A stretch of DNA of 24,211 nucleotides from CAIWHR01 sp963726775. Its GTDB lineage: Bacteria; Pseudomonadota; Gammaproteobacteria; Burkholderiales; Casimicrobiaceae. The position numbers and the translations under genes were made by a program. The stretch spans positions 1 to 24,211 of the forward strand of contig CAVSDL010000003.1 of NCBI GenBank assembly GCA_963726775.1. Direction: 5' to 3'. Under the pieces are notes generated by a model. That model was not told the origin of the DNA and searched no databases. It saw nothing but the letters and a program-made list of their open reading frames with translations. Each line of letters starts with the position of its first letter. Position 1 is the stretch's first letter. This document shows positions 13,625-24,211 of this stretch, piece after piece.

Positions 13625-16030
13625 TCAGCGTTGACCCGAACCTTCGATTCGCTTCGCCAGCTGCGCGTATTCCGGATTCTCGGGGTCGAGCTCGGAGAGT
13701 CGCTTCGCATAGCCGAGCGCAGCATCGCGTTTGCCTGCCTGTGCCGAGAAATGCGCCAGCGCGGTCAGCAGATCGCGACTGTACGGATGCCGCTTCAACG
13801 CCGTGTCTAGCGCCTTCAACGCGTCCCCCGGTTGACCCGCGTCGTTCAGCGCGACCGCGTAGACGTAAGCGTAGCGCGCGCTTTCCGGCGCGAGCTCGGC
13901 GGCCTTGCGGAGTGCCTTCAGGCTTTGGTCCGTGCGCTTCTGGCGTGCGAGAGTCAGCCCCAGCGCATGGTGAAGTGCCGGCGCACGCGGATTGCGCGCG
14001 AGTCCCTCGCGCAAGACGGTTTCGGCCTCGCGGTCGGTGCCGCGGGCGCGGAAAAGGTCGGCGAGATTCACGTAGCCGGCCACGAACGTCGGATCGAGGA
14101 CGATGGCTTTGCGGTATTCGGCGATCGCGCCGCCAGTGTCGCCGCGTTCGGCGTACAGGTTGCCCAGACTCATCCGCCCGTCGGGCCGGTCCGCGATATA
14201 GGTCTGCACCGCCACGTACTCGGCGAGGGCCTTGGCAAACGCCGGGCGCTGGCTTTCCGAAAGTCCCTTCTCGGGAACACCGGCAAGGGCACGCGCGGCT
14301 TCGATGCGCACGGCGCGTACCGGATCATCGAGCATGCGCGGAAGATACCGCTGCCGCGTTGGCGGGTCCGTGTTGGCGATCGCCTCGACCGCCGCCAATC
14401 GCACCACGGAATCCGGATCGTTGAGTGCGCGCGTCACGGCCTCGATCGTGGCCGGCGTGAGCCAATGGCCGAGGCGGCTGATCGCGCTCGCGCGGACCAG
14501 CGCGGGCTGCGCCTTGTCGTCGATGACCGCGAGCAGCATGCCGCGCATGCCTGGCGCTCCGGCCGAGCCCGCGTGCAGCGCGTCCGCAAACCGCTGGAAG
14601 CTCTTCGGGGCCGTGCCCGTCCACCTGAGAATCGCGGCGGCGGCCCACTGCGCGGTCTGCTTCCTGTGGCAGTTGTTGCAGGCGTTCGGCATGCCGAGTC
14701 TGGATGATAGATCGGGCCGCGGAATGCGCATCGAATGGTCGTGGCGCGGGTCGACCACCATGTACGTCGTCGTCGGCATGTGACACGCGGCGCAGGCGGC
14801 GCCCGGCGTGCCGTCGAGATGGTGGGTGTGCCTGGAGCTGTCGTATTTCGCCGGAAGATGGCACTGGCCGCAGACGAGATTGCCGGGTTTGCGCAGTTTC
14901 AGCGAATGCGGGTCATGGCAGTCCGAGCAGGTGACGCCTTGCGCATACATCTCGCTCTGCACGAACGAGCCCCAGTTGTAGACCTCATCGCGCATTTGGC
15001 CGTCGTTCCAGTAAAGGTCGTCGTCCAGCAGCGCGAGGCGGTGCGTGTCGAGAGGCGGCCTGCCGTGCACGTAATCGTCGGTGAGGCGGCCCGCGCGAGC
15101 GTGGCAGCGCGCGCACATTTCGATCTCCCGAGCGGTCGATCGGGGTGCGCTGCGCGTGGCGTTTCCGGACTCGGCCAGCGTTGTCCAGACGACGCCCTTG
15201 CGCTCGTCCAATGCCAGCGCCAGGCCCTTCGTTGCGTCGAATGCCTTCCAGTCTCCCTGTTTTTTCGCCCAGGCGATGTGGTTCGAAGCGGGTCCATGGC
15301 AGGCCTCGCAGGACACGTTGATTTCGTTCCAGGTTGTTCTGAAGGTTTCGGACCTGGCGTCGAAGTTCTTCCTGAGGTTCGTCGAGTGGCACTCGGCGCA
15401 CATGAAATTCCAGTTCTGGCCCGTCGACGTCCAATGCAGCCAATCGCCGGCCTTCACATTCTGCCCGGGATAGAGGTGGAACCAGCGCTGCCCTCCCTGC
15501 GTCCTGGGTCGCGAATCCCAGGCGATGCCCAGCGCCTGCATGCGACCACCGGGGAGTTCGATCAGGTACTGCTGCAACGGACGCACGCCGAACGCGTACT
15601 TGATCTCGTAGTCGTGCAGCTTGCCGTCCGGCCCGTCGGTATTGACGAAGAACCTGCTCCCGCGACGCGAAAACGTCGACGTAGTGCCGGCGTAGGTGAA
15701 TCTTGCGCTGCCAAAATCGCCCAGCACCGTTTTCTCGTCCGCGACCTGCATCGCGAGGTCGTGGTCGGACCCGCGCCAGGCAGCCCGTTCCTTGGCGTGG
15801 CATTCGGCGCATGCAGCGCCGCCGACGTATTGCGCCGTTGCGTGCGGTGGACTATCGGGCGTCGTCGCGGCCTCGGCGGCGAAGCCTTGTCCGAGCAGGC
15901 CGTCCCCGCGATAGGCAGCGATAGTCGTCATGCCGACGGCGACCGCAAGCACTGCGGCAACGGCGATGCCGCGCCGATCCGGCGTCGCGCCCGGCGATTC
16001 GGCATCGATGACGCTCAACGAGCGAGCCAT
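13625..16030 (-). CDS. Octaheme cytochrome c with HEAT and TPR repeats
   Basis: A protein of 801 aa that appears to be an extracytoplasmic electron-transfer protein. A basic N-terminus and one hydrophobic helix (about 21-40) act as signal anchor. Eight CxxCH heme sites follow, with first Cys at 74, 211, 241, 306, 368, 387, 413 and 451. Residues about 500-585 are HEAT-like (LVRASAISRLGHWLTP, VVRLAAVEAI, VRIEAARALAG). From about 612 to 795 there are some five TPR units (SLGNLYAERGDTGGAIAEYRKAIVLDP is the first). Cytochrome c554-like heme packing is probable, but no catalytic residues can be assigned. The region from WFHLYPGQN to NWNFMCAECHSTN is typical of a family of multiheme TPR proteins of unknown function. 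It stands alone, convergent with mnmA. The ATG at 16030 has no good ribosome binding site. Confidence 0.88.
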   Translation of the reverse strand: MARSLSVIDAESPGATPDRRGIAVAAVLAVAVGMTTIAAYRGDGLLGQGFAAEAATTPDSPPHATAQYVGGAACAECHAKERAAWRGSDHDLAMQVADEKTVLGDFGSARFTYAGTTSTFSRRGSRFFVNTDGPDGKLHDYEIKYAFGVRPLQQYLIELPGGRMQALGIAWDSRPRTQGGQRWFHLYPGQNVKAGDWLHWTSTGQNWNFMCAECHSTNLRKNFDARSETFRTTWNEINVSCEACHGPASNHIAWAKKQGDWKAFDATKGLALALDERKGVVWTTLAESGNATRSAPRSTAREIEMCARCHARAGRLTDDYVHGRPPLDTHRLALLDDDLYWNDGQMRDEVYNWGSFVQSEMYAQGVTCSDCHDPHSLKLRKPGNLVCGQCHLPAKYDSSRHTHHLDGTPGAACAACHMPTTTYMVVDPRHDHSMRIPRPDLSSRLGMPNACNNCHRKQTAQWAAAAILRWTGTAPKSFQRFADALHAGSAGAPGMRGMLLAVIDDKAQPALVRASAISRLGHWLTPATIEAVTRALNDPDSVVRLAAVEAIANTDPPTRQRYLPRMLDDPVRAVRIEAARALAGVPEKGLSESQRPAFAKALAEYVAVQTYIADRPDGRMSLGNLYAERGDTGGAIAEYRKAIVLDPTFVAGYVNLADLFRARGTDREAETVLREGLARNPRAPALHHALGLTLARQKRTDQSLKALRKAAELAPESARYAYVYAVALNDAGQPGDALKALDTALKRHPYSRDLLTALAHFSAQAGKRDAALGYAKRLSELDPENPEYAQLAKRIEGSGQR

Positions 16031-16194
16031 ACGCGGCGCCGAAGTTGATCGGGTCCTGTCCCGGGCCTGGCAGCAACGATCCGCCTACTCAGCCCGCACA
16101 AATGGCCGCGTCGTCGTAGTCCAGGCGCGCGCGGCGAACCGGATGCAATTGTCAGCGCGCTGCCGCAAGCGAAATTCAAGGCAGGAACTACTTC

Positions 16195-16677
16195 TCAGAA
16201 CGGAATATCGTCGTCGAAATCGTCGGGCTTGGACTTGGGGGCACCGCCACCGCCCTTCGCGCCACTGCCACCGGAGCGCGATCCGGCACCGGAGCCGAAT
16301 TCGACATCGCCACCGCTTCCGCCACCGCCGCTACCACCCCCGCCTTCGCGGCTGCCGAGGAGCTGCATGCGGTCGCCCACGACCTCGGTCGAGTATTTTT
16401 CGACGCCTTCCTTGTCGGTGTACTTGCGCGTCTGCAAGCGGCCCTCGATGTAGACCGGGCGGCCTTTCTTGAGGTACTCGGCGGCGATCTCGGCCTGCCG
16501 CCCGAAGAGCACCACCGTGTGCCATTCGGTCTTCTCCTGCTTCTCGCCGCTCTTGTCCTTCCACGTTTCGGTTGTCGCGATGCGCAGGTTGGTCACGGCA
16601 TCGCCGCCGGTCGTGTAACGGGTCTCCGGATCGCGCCCCAGATTGCCGATCAGGATCACTTTGTTCACCGAGGCCAT
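16195..16677 (-). CDS. ssb: Single-stranded DNA-binding protein
   Basis: Tetrameric SSB of 160 aa, protecting ssDNA in replication, recombination and repair. The OB fold (1 to about 110) starts MASVNKVILIGNLGRDPE and contains TEWHTVVLFGRQAEIAAEYLKKG and VYIEGRLQTRKY. A Gly/Ser-rich flexible linker (about 111-148) leads to the acidic tip DFDDDIPF that recruits partner proteins. Its ATG directly follows the TAA of the upstream MFS gene (TAAATG), so translation is probably coupled. Confidence 0.98.
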   Translation of the reverse strand: MASVNKVILIGNLGRDPETRYTTGGDAVTNLRIATTETWKDKSGEKQEKTEWHTVVLFGRQAEIAAEYLKKGRPVYIEGRLQTRKYTDKEGVEKYSTEVVGDRMQLLGSREGGGGSGGGGSGGDVEFGSGAGSRSGGSGAKGGGGAPKSKPDDFDDDIPF

Positions 16678-17937
16678 TTATGTCTCTCCCATCGAATATC
16701 CGCTTTGATTGAACGCAGGCGGAGCCGTCATCGTCGCGCTCGCGGCAAGCCACAGCGCCGTCAGCACCAGGCAGAAGCCGAATACCACGGCGGGCCCGAA
16801 TTGCTGCGACAGCCAGCCGCCGATTGATGCGCCGACGAACGCTCCCAGGAACTGCACGCTGGAGTAGACGCCGACGGCGGTGCCCTTGACGGCCGGCGGC
16901 GCGAACTTGGAGATGAGGGACGGCAACGTCGCCTCGAGCAGGTTGAACGCGGTGAAGAACACGACCAGCGCCGCGATCGTCAGAGTCAGCGAAGCGCCGG
17001 CGAGCGCGAGCAGCGCCTGACCCGCGAAGAGCACGGTCACCGCGCCGACGAACACCGCTTTGCGGCGGCCCGGACGGTCGGCATTGAGCATTGCCGGGTA
17101 CATCAGCAAGACGGACGCGACCAGCACGGGCAGGTAGACAAGCCAGTGCCGGGTGCTTGGCACGCCGTTGTCGCGCAACATGAACGGGACCTGGACGAAC
17201 AGCGCCATCAAGGCGGCGTGCAGCGCGAAGATCCCGTAGTTGAGGCGCAGCAGCTGCGTGTCCTTGAGCACCTGCTTCCATTGACCCGGTGTTTCGGGAC
17301 GGCTCGAGGGGACGTCGGATTCCGGCACGATGCGATTCAGGAGGCCGATCGCCGACAGCGCCAGGAGGCCGGTCATCACGAAAATGCCCGGAACGCCGAT
17401 GATGCCCATCAGCACGGGGCCCGCGACGAGCGAGAGCGCAAACGTGGCCCCGATCGTGATGCCGATCGCCGCCATCGCCCGCGTGCGCACTTCGTCCCGG
17501 GTGAGATCCGCGGTAAGCGCGATGACCGCCGCCGAGATCGCGCCGGCGCCCTGGACGGTGCGACCGGCGATCGTCCACGCGATGGTCGGAGCCCACGCGG
17601 CGAGGAAACTGCCGAGCGCGAAAATCACCAGGCCCGCGACGATCACCGGCTTCCTGCCCCAGCGGTCGGAGGCCCAGCCGAACGGAACCTGCAGTATCGC
17701 CTGCGTGAGGCCGTAGGCGCCCAGAGCCAGGCCCACCAGCGCGTGATCACGGCCGCCCGGAAGCGTCTCGGCATAGATCGCGAGCACCGGAAGCACGATG
17801 AACATGCCGAGCATGCGCAGCCCGAAGATGCCGGCGAGGCCGACGGTGGCGCGGCGCTCGTCGGAGGTCATCCGCACCTTCGCGGGGCGCGCGGACGTGT
17901 CTGAAGGAGCGGGAACGCGGTCGTGCGGCATGGACAA
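16678..17937 (-). CDS. MFS transporter (YajR-like drug:H+ antiporter type)
   Basis: Major facilitator superfamily transporter of 419 aa with about 12 predicted transmembrane helices. The N-terminal half has GIFGLRMLGMFIVLPVLAIYAETLPGG and motif A as GWASDRWGRKPVI, followed by GRTVQGAGAISAAVIAL. The second half begins after the hydrophilic loop PESDVPSSRPETPGQWK. It resembles YajR-type proteins but lacks their C-terminal YAM domain. Substrate is unknown. It ends flush with the ssb start and is divergent from uvrA; this MFS-ssb/uvrA neighbourhood recurs in betaproteobacteria. ATG 17937 is used, with another ATG two codons downstream. Confidence 0.92.
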   Translation of the reverse strand: MSMPHDRVPAPSDTSARPAKVRMTSDERRATVGLAGIFGLRMLGMFIVLPVLAIYAETLPGGRDHALVGLALGAYGLTQAILQVPFGWASDRWGRKPVIVAGLVIFALGSFLAAWAPTIAWTIAGRTVQGAGAISAAVIALTADLTRDEVRTRAMAAIGITIGATFALSLVAGPVLMGIIGVPGIFVMTGLLALSAIGLLNRIVPESDVPSSRPETPGQWKQVLKDTQLLRLNYGIFALHAALMALFVQVPFMLRDNGVPSTRHWLVYLPVLVASVLLMYPAMLNADRPGRRKAVFVGAVTVLFAGQALLALAGASLTLTIAALVVFFTAFNLLEATLPSLISKFAPPAVKGTAVGVYSSVQFLGAFVGASIGGWLSQQFGPAVVFGFCLVLTALWLAASATMTAPPAFNQSGYSMGET

Positions 17938-18033
17938 AACCGGCAGGGTGATCGACGGAATCGGTAGGCGAAGCAGCAGCGCCTGCGGAGCGCTTACAAT
18001 TCGAATGACCCCCCTCGCAATACCTTCGACGTG

Positions 18034-18047
18034 CCTGCGAAAGCAGG
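18034..18047. repeat. REP-like palindrome upstream of uvrA
   Basis: CCTGC and GCAGG form a 5-bp stem around a GAAA tetraloop, with GTG before and GATCCCGCGTCG after. This is the wording of dispersed proteobacterial REP units and resembles the cluster at 2610-2725. Confidence 0.5.
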
Positions 18048-18164
18048 GATCCCGCGTCGTGCGGCGAACGTCGCCAAGTCCCCGCCGTCAAGGAAACGAC
18101 GACTGGAATTGCCTGGTGTCATCCCGTTCCGTAAGGCGCCATGCAAGCGGCTGCGTAATGGCGG

Positions 18165-18170
18165 TATAGT
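18165..18170 (+). promoter_or_regulatory. Possible -10 box of the uvrA promoter
   Basis: TATAGT lies 101 bp before the uvrA ATG. The hexamer 17 bp upstream (TGCAAG, 18142-18147) is a poor -35, so only the -10 is convincing. Confidence 0.4.
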
Positions 18171-18271
18171 AGCAGGTTGCCCCCTCGCCCGGCATGCGCC
18201 GGACGGCCTAAGACCGAAGTCGAAGGTGCCGGGGTACACCACGAGCCTCCGAGCGCATAGACAACCGCAGC

Positions 18272-21207
<2,936 letters not shown>

Positions 21208-21211
<4 letters not shown>

Positions 21212-21693
21212 GGCCACCGTCGCGAGTGATTCTTCGGCGGCCGGACATTTCGCGGTTCGACGAAGAGGCCGCCGCGGTCACGGCCCTCTTGCTCGCGGCG
21301 AGGCGCGCCGCGCTGCCGGGCCTGCGCGAACTGCACACCGACGACGAAACCCGCGCGTGGATGCGCGATGTCGTGTTTCCGCGCCAGTCGGTGCGGCTCG
21401 CGGTGCTGCGCGACGAGATCGTCGGCTTCGCCGCGCGCGACGGCGCGTGGCTGACGCAGCTGTGGGTCAGGCCCGGGTGGACGGGCCACGGCATCGGGCA
21501 GCAGCTGCTGGACGCGATGATCGCGGAAGCGGCGACTGTCACGCCGGTGCTGCGCCTCTACACGTTCCAGCGCAACGGCGGAGCGCGCCGCTTCTACGAG
21601 CGCAACGGGTTCGCGGTCAAGATGCTCGGTGACGGGAAGAGCAACGAAGAAGGCGAGCCGGACGCCATGTACGAGCGCGCGTTGGTGCGCTGA
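21208..21693 (+). CDS. GNAT family N-acetyltransferase
   Basis: Acetyltransferase of 161 aa. The acetyl-CoA-binding motif A is LTQLWVRPGWTGHGIGQQLLDAMI (82-105), with the Q/R-x-x-G-x-G/A loop as TGHGIG. Motif B is FQRNGGARRFYERNGF (120-135), which packs against CoA. The substrate cannot be told from sequence. The ATG overlaps the uvrA stop in ATGA (21208-21211) with GGAGAT upstream, so translation is coupled to uvrA. A damage-related role would be inference only. Confidence 0.9.
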
Positions 21694-21726
21694 CCGGATC
21701 GCCCTTGCGCGGGACCGTCGTGCGAT

Positions 21727-21746
21727 GCGGCGAGCGCCGCTCCTAC
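21727..21746. repeat. REP-like hairpin (GTAGGAGCGGCGC type) between convergent genes
   Basis: GCGGC and GCCGC (21727-21731 and 21736-21740) form a stem around GAGC. On the minus strand the unit reads GTAGGAGCGGCGCTCGCCGC, the wording of a common proteobacterial REP class. The TAG inside it (21743-21745) is the stop codon of the S10 peptidase. It may also act as a barrier between the convergent GNAT and peptidase genes. Confidence 0.5.
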
Positions 21747-23245
21747 GCCGCCAGCCACGCCGCCAGATCGCGCTTCAGCTTCATCATGTCGGCCTCGCGC
21801 GTGTACATCATGTGGCCGGCGTCGTAGTAGCGGTGCTCGACACGCGCGAGCACGTCGGGCGGCACGTCGAGTTGCGCGATCGACCAGTCGGACGCGCTGT
21901 ACGGCGTCCCTAGATCGTAGTGACCGCTCGCGACCAGCACGCGCAAGTGCGGGTTGCGGCGCAGCGCGCGCGACAGGTCGGGACTCGTGCAGGCGTAGCT
22001 GTTGCCCTTCTCCTCGCCGCGATTCCAGTTCCACTGCTTGTGCGCGTCCATCGACAGCACTTCGTAGCGCGCCTGCGTGTCCAGGCCCAGGCTCTCGCTC
22101 ATGTACGCGTGCGCGGCCATCGTGTACGGCGCGACGATCGCTTCGATCCCCGGGTCGAACTCCCACGCGTGCGAGCGGCTCGCGGCCATCGGTCCGGTGA
22201 CGCGCGCCTCGAGCCGGCCGACGATCAGGCCGCGGTCGCGCAACAGCTCGACGAAGTACGTGTGGTCGCTGATGCGCAGGTTCTTCTCCTCGATCAGCGA
22301 TCGCGCGAGTCCGGTCAGTTCCGAGACGCGATTCACGACGCGGCGTCGCACCGCCTTCGACAGGCGTGACCCCGCATGGAGCGCACCCAGGTATTCGTCG
22401 ACGACGAATTCCTCCGCGGCCGCCCGCGCTGCCGCCGGCGATTCGGCGAGGCGCCCCTTGAGCTTGCCGTGATACTGCGCGACGCACGCGAACGCGGGCA
22501 GGAAGAGCGCGTACGGCAGGTCGTTGCGCGGCGCGAAGACGACGCTCTGCAGGTCCATCGCGCAGGAGACGAGAACGAGTCCCGACAGTGCGACGCCGAT
22601 GTCCTGCAGCTTGTCGGCGAGCGCCGCGCCGCGTGTCGTGCCGTAGCTTTCGCCGGCGACGTACACCGGCGAGCTCCAGCGGCGATGGCGTCCGAGCCAC
22701 GTGCGGATGCACTCGGCGAGCGCATCGACGTCGCCGTCGACCGACAGCATCTTCTTGCGCGCGTCGTCGCTGGCGGTGATCGAATAACCGGTGTGCGGCG
22801 GATCGATGAACACGAGGTCGAAGTGCTCGAACCACGACTCCTGGTTGTCCGTCACGGTGTACGGGGGCGGCGGCATCGTGCCGTCCTCGCGAATGACCAC
22901 GCGTTTCGGCCCGAGCGCGCCTAAGTGCAGCCAGATCGACGCCGAACCGGGCCCGCCGTTGAACACGAAGCACACCGGGCGCGTCGCCGGATCTGCGGCG
23001 GCGAGGAAATACGACGTGGTGAACACCGCGGCTTCCGGGTCGCCGCGCTTGTCGTCGACGCCGCCGGCGACGACCGGCACAAATTCGGCGATCGCGCGGT
23101 AGGCAAGCGTGCGGCCGCCGAGCACGATGCTCGCCTCGCTCTTGCACGGGTCGCGGGCGAGCAGCTTGTCCACCTTCTCGCGCATTCGCTTGGTCGCGTC
23201 TTCCGGGGCCGGGGCCGGGGCCGGGGCTTGCGCCGGTTCGCTCAT
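21743..23245 (-). CDS. S10 family serine carboxypeptidase-like peptidase
   Basis: Alpha/beta-hydrolase of 500 aa in the S10 (carboxypeptidase Y) family. The oxyanion-hole motif is NGGPGSASIW (96-105). The catalytic triad is Ser200 in VAGESYGTTRG, Asp444 in SGHYDLGTPYS and His478 in YDAGHMMY. ESWFEHFDLVFIDPPHTGYS is the substrate-site region. The N-terminus, MSEP then (AP)n then EDATKRMREKVDKLL, has no hydrophobic core and so no recognisable signal peptide, unlike secreted S10 enzymes. ATG 23245 is the last start before the conserved part; the open frame to 23593 is antisense to the hydrogenase-like gene. Upstream on the same strand is the hydrogenase-like pair, 139 bp away. Its stop lies in a REP-like element. 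Confidence 0.88.
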   Translation of the reverse strand: MSEPAQAPAPAPAPEDATKRMREKVDKLLARDPCKSEASIVLGGRTLAYRAIAEFVPVVAGGVDDKRGDPEAAVFTTSYFLAAADPATRPVCFVFNGGPGSASIWLHLGALGPKRVVIREDGTMPPPPYTVTDNQESWFEHFDLVFIDPPHTGYSITASDDARKKMLSVDGDVDALAECIRTWLGRHRRWSSPVYVAGESYGTTRGAALADKLQDIGVALSGLVLVSCAMDLQSVVFAPRNDLPYALFLPAFACVAQYHGKLKGRLAESPAAARAAAEEFVVDEYLGALHAGSRLSKAVRRRVVNRVSELTGLARSLIEEKNLRISDHTYFVELLRDRGLIVGRLEARVTGPMAASRSHAWEFDPGIEAIVAPYTMAAHAYMSESLGLDTQARYEVLSMDAHKQWNWNRGEEKGNSYACTSPDLSRALRRNPHLRVLVASGHYDLGTPYSASDWSIAQLDVPPDVLARVEHRYYDAGHMMYTREADMMKLKRDLAAWLAA

Positions 23246-23384
23246 GGGGTGTCTCGTCAGGGTAGGGTGGATCGAGGAGGGCGGGCCGACACGATCGCCG
23301 CGTTTCCGCTTTCTGCAGCGCTGCGAGCCGCGAGATTCGAATTCGACGGTGCGGGCTGGAGTATTTCGGGAATGGCGCCCGTGG

Positions 23385-23942
23385 TCAACCCGGATCGTGC
23401 TGCTTCGCGCTTCCGTCCGCCGGGTCTGCCGCCTTCGCGTCGTGCGTGATCGCGGCGAGTATGCCTTGCAAGAGCGCCGTCGGCGTCGGCGGACATCCGG
23501 CGATCTCGACATCGACGGGAATGACATTGGCGACGCGACCCAGGCTCGCGTAGCTTTCCCCGAAGATGCCGCCGGTGCAGCCGCAATCGCCAACGGCGAC
23601 GACGAGCTTCGGTTCCGGCGTCGCGTCGTAGGTTCGCTTCAACGCAATCGCCATGTGCTTCGACACCGGCCCCGTCACCAGCAGCATGTCGGCGTGGCGC
23701 GGGCTCGCGACGAAGCGGATGCCGAGGCCTTCGATGTTGTAGTACGGATTGCCGAGCGCGTGAATCTCCAGCTCGCAGCCGTTGCACGACCCGGCATCGA
23801 CCTGCCGGATCGTCAACGCGCGGCCCAGCGTGCGCAGGATCTTCTGCTGCAGCCGGGCAACGATGACCATCGCGTCGTCGGGCGCAGGCGCCGCTTCGGT
23901 CCTGATGCCTGTCTTCGCGATCTGGCGGAGGATGTACAGCAT
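23385..23942 (-). CDS. NuoB/HycG/HyfI-like small subunit of an energy-converting hydrogenase-related complex
   Basis: Iron-sulfur subunit of 185 aa, homologous to NuoB and to HycG/HyfI of group 4 hydrogenases. It should carry the proximal [4Fe-4S] cluster that faces the large subunit. Cluster ligands are Cys53 and Cys56 in VDAGSCNGCELE, Cys120 in VAVGDCGCTGG, and Cys150 in VEIAGCPPTPTALLQG; Cys122 is an additional cysteine. FVASPRHADMLLVTGPV is the family signature between them. An N-terminal extension of about 40 residues precedes the core. Its ATG lies 4 bp after the stop of the large subunit, so the two are one operon. No HycF/HyfH-type ferredoxin gene lies between them, although in hyf operons one usually does. 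Confidence 0.9.
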   Translation of the reverse strand: MLYILRQIAKTGIRTEAAPAPDDAMVIVARLQQKILRTLGRALTIRQVDAGSCNGCELEIHALGNPYYNIEGLGIRFVASPRHADMLLVTGPVSKHMAIALKRTYDATPEPKLVVAVGDCGCTGGIFGESYASLGRVANVIPVDVEIAGCPPTPTALLQGILAAITHDAKAADPADGSAKQHDPG

Positions 23943-23946
23943 GCGA

Positions 23947-24211
23947 TTACAGGTCGTGCCCGCTGTAGGAAAGGTTGAATGACTTGTTGATCAGCGGAAA
24001 GTCGGGAACGATATTGCCGATGACCGCATGCTCGAGCACCGGCCAATTCGACCATGAAGGGTCATGCGGGTGGCAGCGGCGGACAGTTCCGCCGCCGCCG
24101 CTCTCGAGCGCGATGAAAACCGGACCGCGCCAGCCCTCGACGAGCCCCAGGCCGAAGCTTGAACGCCTGGCGCCGGGCAGCGGCACGCGAACATCGCCCT
24201 GCGGCAACGTG
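23947..24211 (-). CDS. Large subunit of a HycE/HyfG-like complex lacking [NiFe] cysteines (C-terminal part)
   Basis: The last 87 codons of a gene that runs off the right edge. WRGPVFIALE, TVRRCHP, SNWPVLEHAVIGNIVPDFPLI align with the C-terminus of HycE/HyfG and NuoD. In true hydrogenases the next segment is a DPCxxC motif that holds the NiFe centre. Here it reads NKSFNLSYSGHDL and ends, with no cysteine. The complex is therefore probably an Ehr-type (energy-converting-hydrogenase-related) or complex I-like module that cannot use H2. The N-terminal cysteine pair is outside the window and cannot be checked. Stop TAA is at 23947-23949, 4 bp from the small-subunit start. Confidence 0.85.
   Translation of the reverse strand, partial: TLPQGDVRVPLPGARRSSFGLGLVEGWRGPVFIALESGGGGTVRRCHPHDPSWSNWPVLEHAVIGNIVPDFPLINKSFNLSYSGHDL

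Larger units (their letters stand above)
17938..18271. other. Divergent MFS-uvrA intergenic region with REP-like copy
   Basis: This 334-bp gap has no credible gene. It carries a REP-like unit (CCTGC-GAAA-GCAGG at 18034-18047 followed by GATCCCGCG) and, nearer uvrA, a TATAGT -10 candidate. I looked for a LexA box (CTGT-N8-ACAG) and found none. Confidence 0.5.

Noticed and set aside
16031..16194. Promoter of the octaheme cytochrome gene
   Set aside because: TTGCAT and CTGACA hexamers occur on the minus strand, but no -10 box lies at the right spacing, so none was called.

Overview
The window looks like chromosomal DNA from a GC-rich betaproteobacterium, probably Burkholderiales or a related order. 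Codon positions are strongly GC-biased. The housekeeping neighbourhoods are ones familiar from that class: coaBC divergent from radC and rpmB-rpmG, purM divergent from hda, and an MFS-ssb pair divergent from uvrA. Nothing here is a phage, integrated plasmid, IS element, CRISPR array or rRNA/tRNA locus, and almost all of the sequence is coding.

Layout from left to right. Positions 1-1172 (-) hold the 3'-truncated coenzyme A biosynthesis gene coaBC, broken by at least four frameshifts within its first ~570 window bases. Then come radC (+) and the ribosomal protein pair rpmB-rpmG (+), the latter behind a good sigma70 promoter. A cluster of REP-like palindromes and a bidirectional terminator separate them from an acyl-CoA desaturase (-). 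A five-gene minus-strand block follows in transcription order: purM, purN, a TonB-like/DUF3108 envelope protein, an RsmB-type rRNA m5C methyltransferase and an MscS-type channel. Several of its junctions are tight or overlapping. Divergent from purM is hda (+), then two small secreted Ala/Lys-rich proteins with their own terminators, and nudJ-mnmA overlapping by one base.

The second half holds a large octaheme cytochrome c fused to HEAT and TPR repeats (-), then ssb and an MFS transporter (-) whose stop and start codons abut. uvrA (+) follows, with a GNAT acetyltransferase overlapping its stop codon, then a cytosolic-looking S10 serine peptidase (-). The right edge carries the end of an energy-converting-hydrogenase-like cluster (-): a HycG/HyfI-type small subunit and the C-terminus of its large-subunit partner. 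That C-terminus lacks the [NiFe] cysteines, so the complex is probably a hydrogenase-related (Ehr-type) complex and not a hydrogenase.

The core functions are CoA and purine synthesis, translation and RNA modification, replication control and DNA repair. The parts most worth a second look are the octaheme-HEAT-TPR protein, the tandem secreted Ala/Lys-rich proteins (one with a threefold internal repeat), and the [NiFe]-less hydrogenase-like pair. The clustered frameshifts in coaBC are most simply explained as sequence error.
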